Position numbers and translations under genes: made by a program. Positions 33,807 to 45,541 of a stretch of 64,000 nt of DNA are shown here, piece by piece. The notes under the pieces were generated by a model. It did no database searches and was not told the DNA's origin. It was given only the letters and a program-made list of their open reading frames with translations. Position 1 is the first letter of the stretch. Each line of letters begins with the position of its first letter. This DNA is from Portulaca oleracea. Taxonomy: Eukaryota; Streptophyta; Magnoliopsida; Caryophyllales; Portulacaceae. The stretch covers positions 32,705,249 through 32,769,248 of the forward strand of contig CM055877.1 of NCBI GenBank assembly GCA_029582165.1, in the 5' to 3' direction.

Positions 33807-34443
33807 TTACTTCTTTGTCACCCCCATTAACCTGGTAAACATCCTGAACATCCACACCTCAGTAGACCCCATTATGAAGAGTTGGTTGTGGAAAGCAAAC
33901 TTGATCGTTGTTGTAAACTTCTTGTTGTTGTTAAATTCCAGTGCCCTAACGTCACCCCTACATAAGTTGAGTTGGGATTTCAGTTCCATATTATCTCGTC
34001 GAAGTAACTTCAGAAAAACACCGTCCAATCTACTTGGTTGACCCTCAACCCACATGAATTTACCGCATCTTCTCTGCAATTGATATAATAAAAACCACAC
34101 ATAATACAATTATTGCGATAAAAAACTTCAAATATGGTTTAGGGACAAATGATAATGACGGAAACAACAAACATAAGTTCATTGTGTCAAGTAGTTACTA
34201 TAAACTAGTATCACTTACTGATGAGCATATTGATTGGAGGCGTAGTTGGTCATCCGATGAAATCGTTAATTGGACGGGTAAGCCACATTCGCATATAATT
34301 ACACCGTTGTCATCCACTCGGACAATTAGGTTATCCGACATTTGGAAAATAATCTCTCCCATTTCTAAGAAATTAAATGTAGGTATATTGGATGGGTTAC
34401 AGTTGTGTTTTTGATTGCCATAAAAACTGATAATGGGTGGCAT
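33807..34443 (-). CDS. Two-exon GRF-type zinc-finger protein, copy a
   Basis: Exon 1 is 34443-34219 (75 codons), intron 34218-34074 (145 bp, GT...AG), exon 2 34073-33807 (88 residues plus stop), total 163 residues. The finger has CECG in exon 1, then SICSS at the exon end and RRCGKFMWVEG at the start of exon 2. This gives the C-x-C ... C ... C layout of GRF fingers, with the typical aromatic-W after the last Cys. A charged helix (LKLLRRDNMELKSQL) follows, then a weakly hydrophobic tail. Small GRF proteins of this form are common beside plant MULE-type transposons; their role is not established. The phase-0 intron position is the same in copies b and c. No lesion is seen, so it may be expressed. 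Confidence 0.55.
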
Positions 34444-35224
34444 TAAATTGGAGATACCTCATGGTTCTATTTGTATAGCAAATTTCCGGTTATTATTGGC
34501 GCCAATGTTCCCGCCAATTTCATACAATCATTACCACTATCGTCCTTACCTAGTGGATTTGGCGCCTTATTTATGTTATTTTAATGAATTTTTTCTAGTT
34601 GGATGTCAAAAATGTCTGTCACATGCTTTAAACCATGTCAAATCATAAATAATTAATGTTACGTATTGGGCACGTCATAGGGAAATGTTTGGCAGATTGT
34701 GAATTGGTACTATGCACCTCTCATATTGGAGGATGAAGATCACATACTCATTAAATAACGCAAGATCTTTAAGGGTTAATTTTGTGGTTATGAGTTTGAA
34801 CATTATGAACATTAAAAAACAAATTTAACACCATAGTCATCAATAACGCTGAAATTCACCCTCAACCAAATACCTTTCCTTTCAAGTTTAATATAATCAT
34901 ATGAACGTCGTTATTATTACTTATGTAAGTAATAAGCCTTTTACAACACATGGTTAATACATCATTGACATCAATTTGGCCCTTCATATGAGTTAACGCA
35001 CAATACCATCAACACCACATACTTGATATGACTTGTCAGCTTTTGTTAGGGCAGATGATGGTGAACCCATCCATTGGTTACGTTAACAAAGTTCGGAGTG
35101 GGTTTACATTAACACAGATGCAATTAACATGGGAACAACAGTTACATTTTATGTTATCTGACGAACACATTCATAGGGTTCAACTTTAACAACCCACTGC
35201 AAAAGGTGAACGGAGATACACTAC
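34444..35224. other. Spacer up to the CACTA insertion, no gene seen
   Basis: AT-rich; a few TTAAC motifs near 35000-35190. Ends with the TAC target site of the CACTA element (35222-35224). Confidence 0.4.
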
Positions 35225-35244
35225 CACTACAACATGAAACGTCT

Positions 35245-35505
35245 ACAGCGACCGACCCAAAGCGACAGATACGTATCGGTCGCTCTAATCGACACGGGCG
35301 ACCGATACATAGCGACCGATACCGTATCGGTCGCTAATCAGCGACCGATATGGTATCGGTCGCAAATGTCTCCATATCGGTCGCTAGTCCAGCGACCGAT
35401 ATGGTATCAGTCGCTAGATATCGGTCGCGCCGTTCAATTAATTTTTCAACGGTAACATTTATTTCGTCTGACTTTCTATCTGTCGCTGCGTATCGGTCGC
35501 TGGCC
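35245..35505. repeat. Left subterminal repeats of CACTA element
   Basis: About a dozen copies of GCGACCGATA or its complement TATCGGTCGC, often paired as near-palindromes (CGACCGATACCGTATCGGTCG). In En/Spm such motifs bind the accessory protein TNPA; here binding is inferred by analogy. Confidence 0.85.
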
Positions 35506-36976
35506 CCTTTAATGCGACAACGGGCAGAATCCCAAACATTGTTTACGCTGCGTCTCTTTTCTCTTCGTCGTTCCTCTCACACCCCGACCCCAGCCACCGC
35601 CCCAACCACCTTCACTCCGGCCACCACCGTCAACGCCGGCCGACGCTGCTACCACCGACGACCACCTTCACTCGTGCGCACAGTTCCGGCAACCACCGAC
35701 GCCAACATCTCCGGCAACCACCAATGTGAGTCCCCTAATTAATTTTTGTAGTTAAATTGTTGATTTTCAATTGTAAAATTCATATATATCGTTGTATATG
35801 AGTAATTTAGTTGAGTAATTTTATTGTGGTTATTGTTTGAAATTTAAATTTATGGTAGTGTTTAGTGTTAGTCAAGTTTAGGGTTTGAAATTCAATTTAG
35901 AATTGTGTTTTGAATGTAAATTTTTATGGTGAATTATGAATGTTTGGAGTTTATTATAGTGTTAGGATGTTAGAGTTTGAAATTATAGTTAGATTATTGT
36001 TGGTTAGTAAAGTGAGAGTATATGATGTTAAATTGTTGATGTTAAATTTTAAAATTCATATATATTGTTGTATTAGAGTAATTTATTTGAGTAATTTTAG
36101 TGTGGTTATGTTTAGATATTCAAATTTAGGGTAGTGTTTAGTGTTAATCAAGATTAGGGTTTGAAATTGGATTTAGAATTGTATTTTGAATGTAAATTTT
36201 TAGAGTGAATTTGAGTAATTTCCTTGAGTAATTTTAGTTTGGTTATGGTTTCAAATTCAAATTTAGAATAACGTATGTTTTGAATGTAAATTTTTAGGGT
36301 TTATTATGAATACTTATAATTTATTATTGTATTATGTTGTTAGGACTTGAAATTAATGTTAGAATATTGTTGTTTGTTAGGGCTTGAAAGGGTTTATTAT
36401 GAATGCTTATAGTTTATTATGTTGTTATGGCTTTAAATTAAAGTTAGAATATTGATGTTTAGGGTTTACAAGGTTATGAATAATTAGTTTAATTAATTAT
36501 AGGATGTTTAATTGATTGTATATGTTTGGTTAATTAAATTAAATTAATTTAGTTATAAATTTGAGTTAAGTTTAATTTAATATTTAGTTAAATGAAGTGG
36601 GTTAGTTTTATAGGTTATAAGTTAAGGTTTAGTTTGAATGGTTTTGGTAGTTATTAATAATTGAGTTAGTTATTATGGTTGGTTTGGAACAAATTTACAC
36701 GACTGCCAACTTCGTTGCTTAACTTAATTAAGTTAGCCTATTAAGTTGGTAGCGTAAATTGTTTGCTAACCCAACCTAATTGCTAACTTAATTACTTATA
36801 ACTCCAAATGAAGACATAAATTGTAAATAATTATGGCACGTCCATTTACGTAATCAACAACAAGTTGCTACGTAAGTACTCAACAACTATTTAAGTAGCT
36901 TAGTTTCAGTTGTGGATGATTTTGGTAGTTATTAGTAAGTGAGTTAGTTATTATGTTTGATTAGGAATGAATTTCT

Positions 36977-37339
36977 GACGTTAACCGTTGGATAACTTAA
37001 TCAAATGCAAATCTCTAAATGCAAATTCAACCTTGTTGTAATGAACAAGTTGTCGGAGTTATATGTAAGGGTGATCAACCGCTTGAGATGTAGCAAATGT
37101 CGATCGTTATTTTTAGCATCCCAACCAGTTTTAAAATGAACACCAAAGAATTCAATCTTCATTTATTTAGTGTTATTTAGAAAGTTGGTTGGGATGCTAA
37201 ATGTAAAACGATCGACATTTGCTACGTCACAACCGGTTGATTACCCTTACATATAACTCGCATAACTTTTCATCACAACAAGGTGAATTGGCATTTAGAG
37301 ACTTGCCTTTGATTAAGTTATCCAACGGTTAGCGTAAAC
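36977..37339. repeat. Inverted repeat A in CACTA 5' region
   Basis: Arms of about 150 bases (36977-37127 and 37184-37339) are imperfect reverse complements, separated by about 56 bases. Shared text includes CGATCGACATTTGCTAC and TTAAGTTATCCAACGGTTA. It lies upstream of the TNP2 gene. Confidence 0.8.
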
Positions 37340-37481
37340 TTGTTGCTGATCTAACCTAATTTCTAACTTAATTACTCATAACTCCAAATATAGACATTAA
37401 TTATTATTAATTATGTCACATCCATTTAGTAACTTAGTTTGTAGTATCTTAGTTATAGATGTCATGAAAACAGGTTGAGTT

Positions 37482-38118
37482 TGGATCCTGTTAGTGTACA
37501 AGTAGAGTGTGTTTGTGACCTGAAAATCTATGTTTGAAAATGACTATCACGAGTCGTATCGACTCTCCTTTATTTGTCTTGTTCACCAAAAAGTAGCGCA
37601 ATCTCAGCAGTGAAATTGCGCGAGGTCTGTAGTGCTTTGGGAGTTAGAAGCATATCAGATTCAATACAATGCAGTGTTTCTATTGTGCAGCCTGGTGGGC
37701 ATCAAGACAAGGTGGGAATGAGAGAGAAGCTTATAGTAAAGGGTCTAATAGAAATCGTGTTGGGCTTTCTTGCATGTAAGATTCGTAGGTCCATCAAAGT
37801 AAGACACGATGCTTTGAAGGATCTATGAATCTTACATGCAAGAAAGCCCAACACGATTTCTATTAGACCCTTTACTATAAGCTTCTCTCTCATTCCCACC
37901 TTGTCTTGATGCCCACTAGGCTGCACAATAGAAACACTGCAATGTATTGAATCTGATATACTTCTAACTCCCAAAGCACTACATGCACTTTTCGCTGAGA
38001 TCATGCTACTTTTTGGTGAACTGCATAAATAAATGAGGTGGGTACGACTCATGAAAGTCATTTTCAATCATATATTAACAGAACAAACACACTTTACTTG
38101 TATAATAGCAGATCCTCT
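37482..38118. repeat. Inverted repeat B: near-perfect long hairpin
   Basis: Palindrome centred at about 37805. The inner core 37631-37784 pairs with 37827-37981 with three mismatches that I can count. Similarity extends outward to about 37482 and 38118 with small gaps, and inward almost to the centre. A transcript would fold into a hairpin with arms of about 300 nt. The same peptide-like frame appears on opposite strands of the two arms, as expected for any inverted duplication, so I do not call it a gene. Confidence 0.88.
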
Positions 38119-38241
38119 TGATGTGACATAACTTAGTTGTAGATGTCAAAAGACTATATTCATGGAAATTATGTATTTGCTTTAATTAATTGTAACTTAA
38201 TCCCTTACAATAATGTATACATTGTATGCACTAAATACATA

Positions 38242-41200
38242 ATGGAGAGTAGAAAATGGATGTATGAAAGACATGATGGTGAATATCTTAGTGTAGAATT
38301 AAATGCGTAGGGTGAATGAAGAATTTATACATTGCAAAACAATGGAGTAGTTTGGGTAAACTTAGGTGTCCTTGTAGCAAATGTAAAAACGTGAAGTACA
38401 TTGTGAGGATATTGTGAAGCTACATTTGTACAAACACTTTCGGCCAAATTATCATGTTTGGATAAGTCACGGGGAGAGTTTTGCCACTCTCGAGGGTAGT
38501 GGTCTAACTCTTAACACTGTGGTTGATGGGTCTTCTAGTACTGGAGGTGTCAACACTATGCAAGAAATGATCACCGATGCCATGGGCCATATGCCTTTGA
38601 GTTGCGGGGATGATACGAGGGAAGATGAGCCAGAGGAAGGGACTAAGAAGTTCTTAGAAATGCTCGATGCCTCCAAAAAGCCTCTGTATGAAGGTAGCGA
38701 CACGTCTTTGTTGTCGGTTGTCGCACGGATGATTAACATAAAATGTGAGTACAATCTCCCAAATAAAGCCGTGGACAGTCTGTTAGCGTTGATGAAAGAC
38801 GTATGTCCCCCTGGCAATGAGATGACAGACACCTACTATCAAGCGAAGAAATTGCTTGGTGCTTTAGAACTTCCACATGAGAGAATCGACGCGTGTCCCA
38901 ATGGGTGCGTGTTGTTTTGGAAGGAGAAAGCCGACTTAGATAAGTGTGACCAATGCGGAGCCGATAGGTATGCTAAAACGACGTTGCGTGGGAAACGCAT
39001 TGCACACAAGCAATTGATTTACTTCCCAATCGGTAGGTTGCAAAGATTATATGCAACTAAGACATCTGCGAGCACATGAGTTGGCGATCAACGAATGCAC
39101 GTGAAGATGGAACTATGGTTCATCCGTGTAGCGATGAAGCGTGGAAGCATTTTGATGCCCTTCATAAGGAATTTGCGTCGAACCCGAAGCGCACGGTTGG
39201 GGCTATGCACAGATGGTTTTGCACCTTTGATTTCGGTCAGACGTATTCATGTTGGCCGGTGATTGCAACTCCATATAATTTGCCGCCTTGGTTGTGCATG
39301 AAGAGACAATACTTGTTCCTGACTCTGTTAATTCCTGGGCCGAAAAGTCCAAAGGGCAATCTTGATGTCTACTTGCAACCGTTAATCGATGAGTTGAAAC
39401 ATTTATGGGAGGTTGGGATTGACACATATGATGTCTCCAAGAAGCAAAATTTTAAAATGAAGGCATCCGTGTTGTGGACCATAAGCGATTTTCCGGCATA
39501 TGGAATGCTCTCTGGTTGGACCACATCAGGGAAAATGTCTTGTCCCTATTGTATGGAGAACACAAAGGCTAGATGGCTACAACATGGTAGGAAACATTCT
39601 TGGTTCGATTGTCATAGACAATTTCTCCCAGAGAACCATCCATTTTGAAAAAATAAGAGCGCTTTCTCAAAGAATAAGGAAGAAAATTCACCTCCACCCC
39701 CTCAATTGAGTGGGGAACAAATTTGGGATCGTGTATGTAATTTCCCGAGCTCCACGGAACAACATAACCGTGTTGATGGTTATTTAGAGTCTCACAATTG
39801 GAACAAGAGAAGCATATTTTGGGAGTTGCCGTATTGGAAAGATCTTAAAATCCGACACAACTTGGATGTCATGCATGTTGAGAAGAATGTATTTGATCAA
39901 GTGTTGAATACCATCATGAGTGTCAAAGGCAAGACCAAGGATGATAAGAACTCGCGTAGGGACCAAGCCACCCATTGCAAGCGCCGTCGGCTAAACATTC
40001 AAAAAACTCATCATCAAGATGGGACTAGCACCGAAACTATGCCGAACGCTCCCTATCAAATGGGTAAAGAAGAGGTTAAGGCCTTGTGTGAGTGGTTGAA
40101 AGGCCTCAAACTCCCAGATGGCTATGTGAGCAATCTGAGTAGATGTGTCGATCCCAAAAATTCAAAGTTGCAGGGGTTGAAGAGCCATGATTGTCATGTT
40201 TTCATGGAGAGGTTGTTACCAATTGCAACCAAGGAGCTACTTCCTCAAAAAGTTTGGAAGCCATTGACTGAACTCAGTCAGTTCTTTAGAGATTTATGTG
40301 CTTCTAATGTAAAGGTGAGTGACATGATTCGGTTAGAGAGAAACATACCGGAAATTCTATGTAAGTTGGAAATGATATTTCCCCCTGCCTTCTTCAATGT
40401 CATGGAACACCTTCCAGTACATCTTCCTTATGAAGCAGCGATGGGAGGACCTGTGCAGTATAGATGGATGTATCCTTTTGAAAGGTACAACTAAACTTAC
40501 ATATCTTTCATATTTATTATGAGATGAATTATGTATTTTAAGGAAACATCAATGTTTGTTACTTGTAAAATGTTGTAGATTTTTGCACCATTTAAAGAAA
40601 AAAGTGGGGAACAAGGCGCGAGTAGAATCGTCTATCTGCAATGCATACCTAACAGAGGAGATAGCAAACTTCTGTGATGCATATTTTGCACCCGAAGTTC
40701 ATACTAAGTCTAGGGAACTTAAAAGAAGCATGTACGATGTAAAACATGTTAACGATGTTAACGAACCCCTCCCTGATGTGTTTTCCTCAAACATTGGATA
40801 TGCGCCTAGTGAGGGTAAAAAGAGGTATCTCAACCAACAAGAGTTTGTTGCGGTGCATGCATATGTTCTGTCAAATAGCGACTTGTTGGAAAAGTATGAA
40901 AGGTATGTACAATTGCACGCTATGTGTATGTACATGCTCCCATGTAACTAATTACCTAGTTAACATGTTAAATTATTTGTTGAAAGGCAATTTGAAGAAG
41001 ACATGTATTATCATCCACGCACACAAATAGGGATTTATGGAGCAATTTTGGGAAACAATTTCGAATGGTTTAAGCGAAGGTGAGCGATCAAGTTTGATTG
41101 AATTAGTAATATTCGAGTTCAATTATCATAATGTTGTCCACTTCAGTTGGCGACTTTGCTAAAATTATATTATGTAGGCTATCAATTCAAATGAAGCGAA

Positions 41201-41866
41201 TGACTTTATTCGAGCGTTAGCATACGGTCCCAACAAAATGTGCGTTGGTGGAACCATTACTACATTAACAACTACAATTTCCAAGTCCAACGACAAGGAA
41301 AGTCGACGCCAACTCGGGATATATGTCAAAGGAATGCCGCGTAGACTTCTATGGGACGCTCAGAAGTGATTGTTGGAATACTTAGGAAGATTTGGAAATT
41401 ACAAAGTTGTTTTGTTCAAAGTTGATTGGTTTGACTCGTCCATGGTTTGAACAAACATGAGCATTACAATCTCGTGGATGTGAACCACACAAAGCGATAT
41501 CAGTATATGAACCATTCGTCTTTGGCATCCCAAGCAATGCAAGTGTTTTATACTTATTATCCTAGTACAAGGCGAGATAGAAACCAGTGGTGGGCAACAC
41601 TCATCATAAAGCCGAGGTCAACGATTGACGGCATTGATGATGCCGCATATCAAGAGGATAGCACTGAAAATCCTCCAACACTATCTAGCATTGATGAGGA
41701 CCAAAGCGATGATCGAGATGACATAAGTGATGAGGAAGCCATGCATGATGATGCTAATGAATCCATTATGGGGGAAGAGGGAGTGGGAATAGAGGAGGAT
41801 AATATGTTAGACCCTATTTGTACCGAGATTATTAGTAGTGAGGATGAAGAGGAGTATGAGTAGTTA
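38242..41866 (+). pseudogene. CACTA transposase, TNP2-like
   Basis: Multi-exon transposase. The N-terminal transposase-associated region (38242-38413; WMYERHDGEYL, then KLHLYKHFRPNYHVW) has early stops. The TNP2 core (38414-40494) has YYQAKKLLGALELP, CPNGCVLFWKE, TYSCWPVIATPYNLPP, LLIPGPKSPKGNLDVYLQPL and GRKHSWFDCHRQFL. A DUF4218-type part follows (LKSHDCHVFMERLLP, FFNVMEHLPVHL, YRWMYPFER). Introns with GT...AG lie near 40488-40578 and 40902-40988. DUF4216-type text is at 41340-41600 (VVLFKVDWFD, LASQAMQVFY). The C-terminus is acidic. Lesions: one lost base near 39065, TGA at 39646-39648, stops near 41367 and 41449, and two compensating shifts near 39200-39230. Confidence 0.88.
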
Positions 41867-42059
41867 ATTCTATTATCATGTCAATATTCATTACTAGTCA
41901 TTGAACTTTTATTATATTCACAACTTGGTTCATATTTTTTAGGTACTCAGTTGAAGCCAATGCAATCTACTCGTACGCATGCAATTTTAGTCATATATAT
42001 ATATAAGTTTGGAACTAACTTGTGTTTTGATTTTACCTTATATTAACTATTATATTAGG

Positions 42060-44624
42060 GGGAGACAACCACATAGTGTTTGGCAAAATGCAGCTCCAAT
42101 CGACCCTGCTCTATACCCCAACCGTATACGACTTGAACGGGGGGAGGATTGGTAAGATGATCACATAAAATCATATGTATAGTGATTTATCATTGGTCTT
42201 AATAAATTAGCTGTGTTTTTCCATAACGATTGCATAGGTTCGCCGATCCCCGTTTAGCACGGTTTGTTGGAGGGCAACTTCGTGGCCATCCAAATCCAAA
42301 GCCTGCTTCCCAGTGGTTCAAACAAGAGAAAACAGATTTGTGGTTGGATTTCTGTGTAAGTAATTATGCAAATTGGGTCTATTAATTTTCTTTTATGTAA
42401 TAGTCGTTTAACTAATCACTAATAAATTACTTTATACAGCGACATTATGTTTGGGATGAAGAATTTACAAGAGATGTGTTCAGTGGGTGGCACACGAAAT
42501 TGTGCGACCGGGCTTACGATGAGTACAAGGTCGGGACCAAGAAGAGGCGGACCTGTACCTCACATGAGCGATGAGCAACGGGATGCAATAGATGCGAATC
42601 CTGGTCGAGGAGTTCATTCGGCGGTCCATGCGCCAAGCAACAGAACAATGAAAACTCCGCCAATTGCAAAACGCGGGTGGGCTCGGTTTCAGCGGCAAGT
42701 TATTACAAAAAGAAGGTGAATCGTAAATTGGCACAATTAATAAATTAAAGTTATATGTATGCATTAACAATCACGAACTTTCTAAACAATTGTTTGCATT
42801 TACTATCTTAATTTGTAGATGGCCGGGGGGACATTCATGACCCTGTCTGAAGTCCACGCTCACATTCATTGTGGGCGAGATGCTGAGGGGAATCCGCAGT
42901 GGAGTTCTGAACATGATGCCACACTTGCTGTAAGTTTCATTTAAACATATTCATAAACTAATTGTATTTGAACTCCGGCGTGTGGCCGTGCATGTTTTAT
43001 GTGTGTATATATTGTATATGAACTCCGGCGTGTGGCCCTGAATGGTTTATGTGTGTTTGCATTGTATTTGAACTCCGGCGTGTGGCCGTGCATGTTTTAT
43101 GTGTTTATGGATTGTATTTGAACTCCGGCGTGTGGCCGTGCATGTTTTATGTGTGTTTGGATTGTATTTGAACTCCGGCGTGTGGCCGTGCATGTTTTAT
43201 GTGTGTTTGGATTGTATTTGAACTCCGGCGTGTGGCCGTGAATAGTTTAGGTTGTGTTTGCATTGTATTTGAACTCCGGCGTGTGGCCGTGAATGGTTTA
43301 GGTTGTGTTTGGATTGTATTTGAACTCCGGCGTGTGGCCGTGCATGTTTTATGTGTTTTTGGATTGTATTTGAACTCCGGCGTGTGGCCGTGCATGTTTT
43401 ATGTGTGTTTGGATTGTATTTGAACTCCGGCGTGTGGCCGTGCATGTTTTATGTGTGTTTGCATTGTATTTGAACTCCGGCGTGTGGCCGTGAATAGTTT
43501 AGGTTGTGTTTGCATTGTATTTGAACTCATGCGTGTGGCGTGAATGGTTTAGGTTGTGTTTGGATTTTATTTGAACTCGCGTGTGGCCGTGTTTTATGTG
43601 TTTTTGGATTGTATTTGAACTCCGTGTGGCCGCATGTTTTATGTGTTTGGATTGTATTTGAACTCCGGCGTGTGGCCGTGCATGTTTTATGTGTGTTTGC
43701 ATTGTATTTGAACTCCGGCGTGTGGCCGTGAATAGTTTAGGTTGTGTTTGCATTGTATTTGAACTCCGGCGTGTGGCCGTGAATGGTTTAGGTTGTGTTT
43801 GGATTGTATTTGAACTCCGGCGTGTGGCCGTGCATGTTTTATGTGTTTTTGGATTGTATTTGAACTCCAGCGTGTGGCCGTGCATGTTTTATGTGTGTTT
43901 GGATTGTATTTCAACTCCGCGTGTGGCCGTGCATGTTTTATGTGTGTTTGCATTGTATTTGAACTCCGGCGTGTGGCCGTGAATAGTTTAGGTTGTGTTT
44001 GCATTGTATTTGAACTCCGGCGTGTGGCCGTGAATAGTTTAGGTTGTGTTTGCATTGTATTTAAACTCCGGCGTGTGGCCGTGAATAGTTTAGGTTGTGT
44101 TTGCATTGTATTTGAACTCCGGCATGTGGCCGTGAATGGTTTAGGTTGTGTTTGCATTGTATTTGAACTCCGGCGTGTGGCCGTGAATAGTTTAGGTTGT
44201 GTTTGGATTGTATGAATGATTGCAGACAACTTTTCGCTACTTATGTATGAATGATTGCAGGCAACTTTTCGCCAAAAGTGTGAGGAGCGTGGCATAATTG
44301 AGAACTCCCCGGAAGCTAGGGAGTTGTACTTGCAGTGGCGGGGGTACAAACCCAAAGACCATGCCGTCTATGGTCTTGGGAGTGCGACCTCGCACTTCAT
44401 GATACTCCACCCGTGCCAGGCGGTTCTTCTTCTTGAGGCATCCTGCGCCTCCGTCCATTGATGCTATTATGCGGGATCAACTTGGTGCTCACACATCCGC
44501 CATCTCACAGATTCAAAGTCAATTGACACAAGTTTACCAAACTCAACAACAAGGCGGTAGTTCTTCGTCCCCATCTCAATATCTAAACTTATCAGGATCC
44601 CCGCAATTCCCTCCCCAACCTTGA
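42060..44624 (+). pseudogene. CACTA second gene, plant En/Spm transposase (PF03004-like)
   Basis: Exons inferred from GT...AG borders: 42060-42153 (PHSVWQNAAPIDPALYP), 42239-42356 (FVGGQLRGHPNP, WFKQEKTDLWLDFC), 42440-42717 (HYVWDEEFTRDVFSGWH), 42820-42930 (FMTLSEVHAHIHCGRD), 44261 to about 44624 (RQKCEERGIIENSPEARELYL, then a Ser/Gln-rich end). These correspond to the plant transposase Ptta/En/Spm family, the probable counterpart of the DNA-binding TNPA function. Stops or frame changes occur near 42570 and 44390. The intron before the last exon has been expanded to about 1.3 kb by a minisatellite. Exon borders are my reading of consensus sites. Confidence 0.75.
42961..44215. repeat. 25-unit minisatellite, 50/51-bp units, with higher-order order
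   Basis: Units begin ATTGTATTTGAACTCCGGCG and then carry one of three endings: A (CATGTTTTATGTG, 50 bp), B (AATAGTTTAGGTTG, 51 bp) or C (AATGGTTTAGGTTG, 51 bp). The order B-C-A-A-A repeats three times at 43211-43462, 43463-43700 (shortened by small deletions) and 43701-43951. Long open frames on both strands here are by-products of the repeat and not genes. Confidence 0.95.
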
Positions 44625-44692
44625 ACTTATGCACTTTTAAGTTGTGTTTTAGTTATAAACTTAGATTGAATTTTAGTTATGAACTTTTAGCT

Positions 44693-44887
44693 ATTATATA
44701 TATATATATGAACTTTTAGTTATGCATTAATGGTTTAATATTATATATGTTTAGTATGTTATTTGTTTAATATTATATATGTTTAGTATGTTATGTTTGA
44801 AATATACAGGGGAAAAACTAAGTGGTTGATATATATATGTATATACATATATTGATATATATATGTATATACATATATATATATATG
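44693..44887. repeat. TA-rich microsatellite inside CACTA element
   Basis: Runs of (TA)n and ATATATGTATATACATATAT-type palindromes between the second gene and the right subterminal repeats. Low complexity, no gene. Confidence 0.8.
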
Positions 44888-44984
44888 GATAATATACTGA
44901 TCGATATATAAATACAAATACAGTATGGTTATAACCTATTCGATTTAATCCAGAATATTTTTAAAAAAATTTAAATTGTAATCT

Positions 44985-45300
44985 GCGACCGATACATATC
45001 AGTCGCTGGTTATTAGTCGCTATTTTGCGATCGATAAATAGCGACCGATACCGTATCAGTCGCTAAATTCGCGATTGATAATCAGCGAGCGATACAGTAT
45101 CGGCCGCTAAGCAGGCGACCGATATTGTATCGGTCGCTAATCCAAATATCGGTCGCAAGTTTGGTGACCGATACGTATCGGTCGCTCAGTTCGCTAAACG
45201 ATGGATATTCAGCGACCAATACGTATCGGTCGCTGATATCGGTCGCCCGCACTCTGCAGCGACCGATAACGCCATTTTGCGACCGATAGTAACGGTAGCG
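44985..45300. repeat. Right subterminal repeats of CACTA element
   Basis: About fifteen GCGACCGATA/TATCGGTCGC motifs in both orientations, mirroring the left end; several are decayed (CAGTCGCT, GCGATTGATA). Confidence 0.85.
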
Positions 45301-45541
45301 TTAGGCCTGTTCTGTTGTAGTGTACTAAGATTGATGGAGATAAACTTACAACAACTAAATCCTCATCAAAAAATAAACGCCGCAAATAATGACATCAAAG
45401 TCATTTAAATCTTACATCAGGTCAATCCAGGACTAAAGGTATATGGAGTAAAACTAATATTGCAGAGACAATGTATGAAATCAAAATAAAAAGGACGACA
45501 ACCAACAACTTCAGCAACGTTGTAAGTCTTCCCAAATCACC

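Larger units (their letters stand above)
35225..45322 (+). mobile_element. Complete CACTA (En/Spm) DNA transposon
   Basis: 10,098 bp. The left end is CACTACAACA (35225) and the right end TGTTGTAGTG (to 45322), exact inverted repeats. They are flanked by the 3-bp duplication TAC (35222-35224 and 45323-45325), as required for CACTA elements. Subterminal regions are packed with GCGACCGATA/TATCGGTCGC. Inside are a TNP2-like transposase gene and a second gene with an En/Spm plant transposase domain, both on the plus strand, and a leader with a probable non-coding first exon (35510-35728, donor AATGTGAGT). Both genes carry disabling changes, so this copy is probably not autonomous now. Confidence 0.96.

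Noticed and set aside
37574..38067. Similar protein frames on opposite strands (CSALGVRSISDS, IVLGFLACKI)
   Set aside because: They are the two arms of one inverted repeat. A captured gene fragment is possible, but I recognise no domain.
42961..44215. CRISPR-like array
   Set aside because: Direct tandem units with no unique spacers, in a plant transposon.
43147..44355. Long open frames on both strands with repeats such as ATRRSSNTMQTQPK
   Set aside because: They follow from a 50/51-bp minisatellite inside an intron; three units restore the frame on either strand. No gene is supported.
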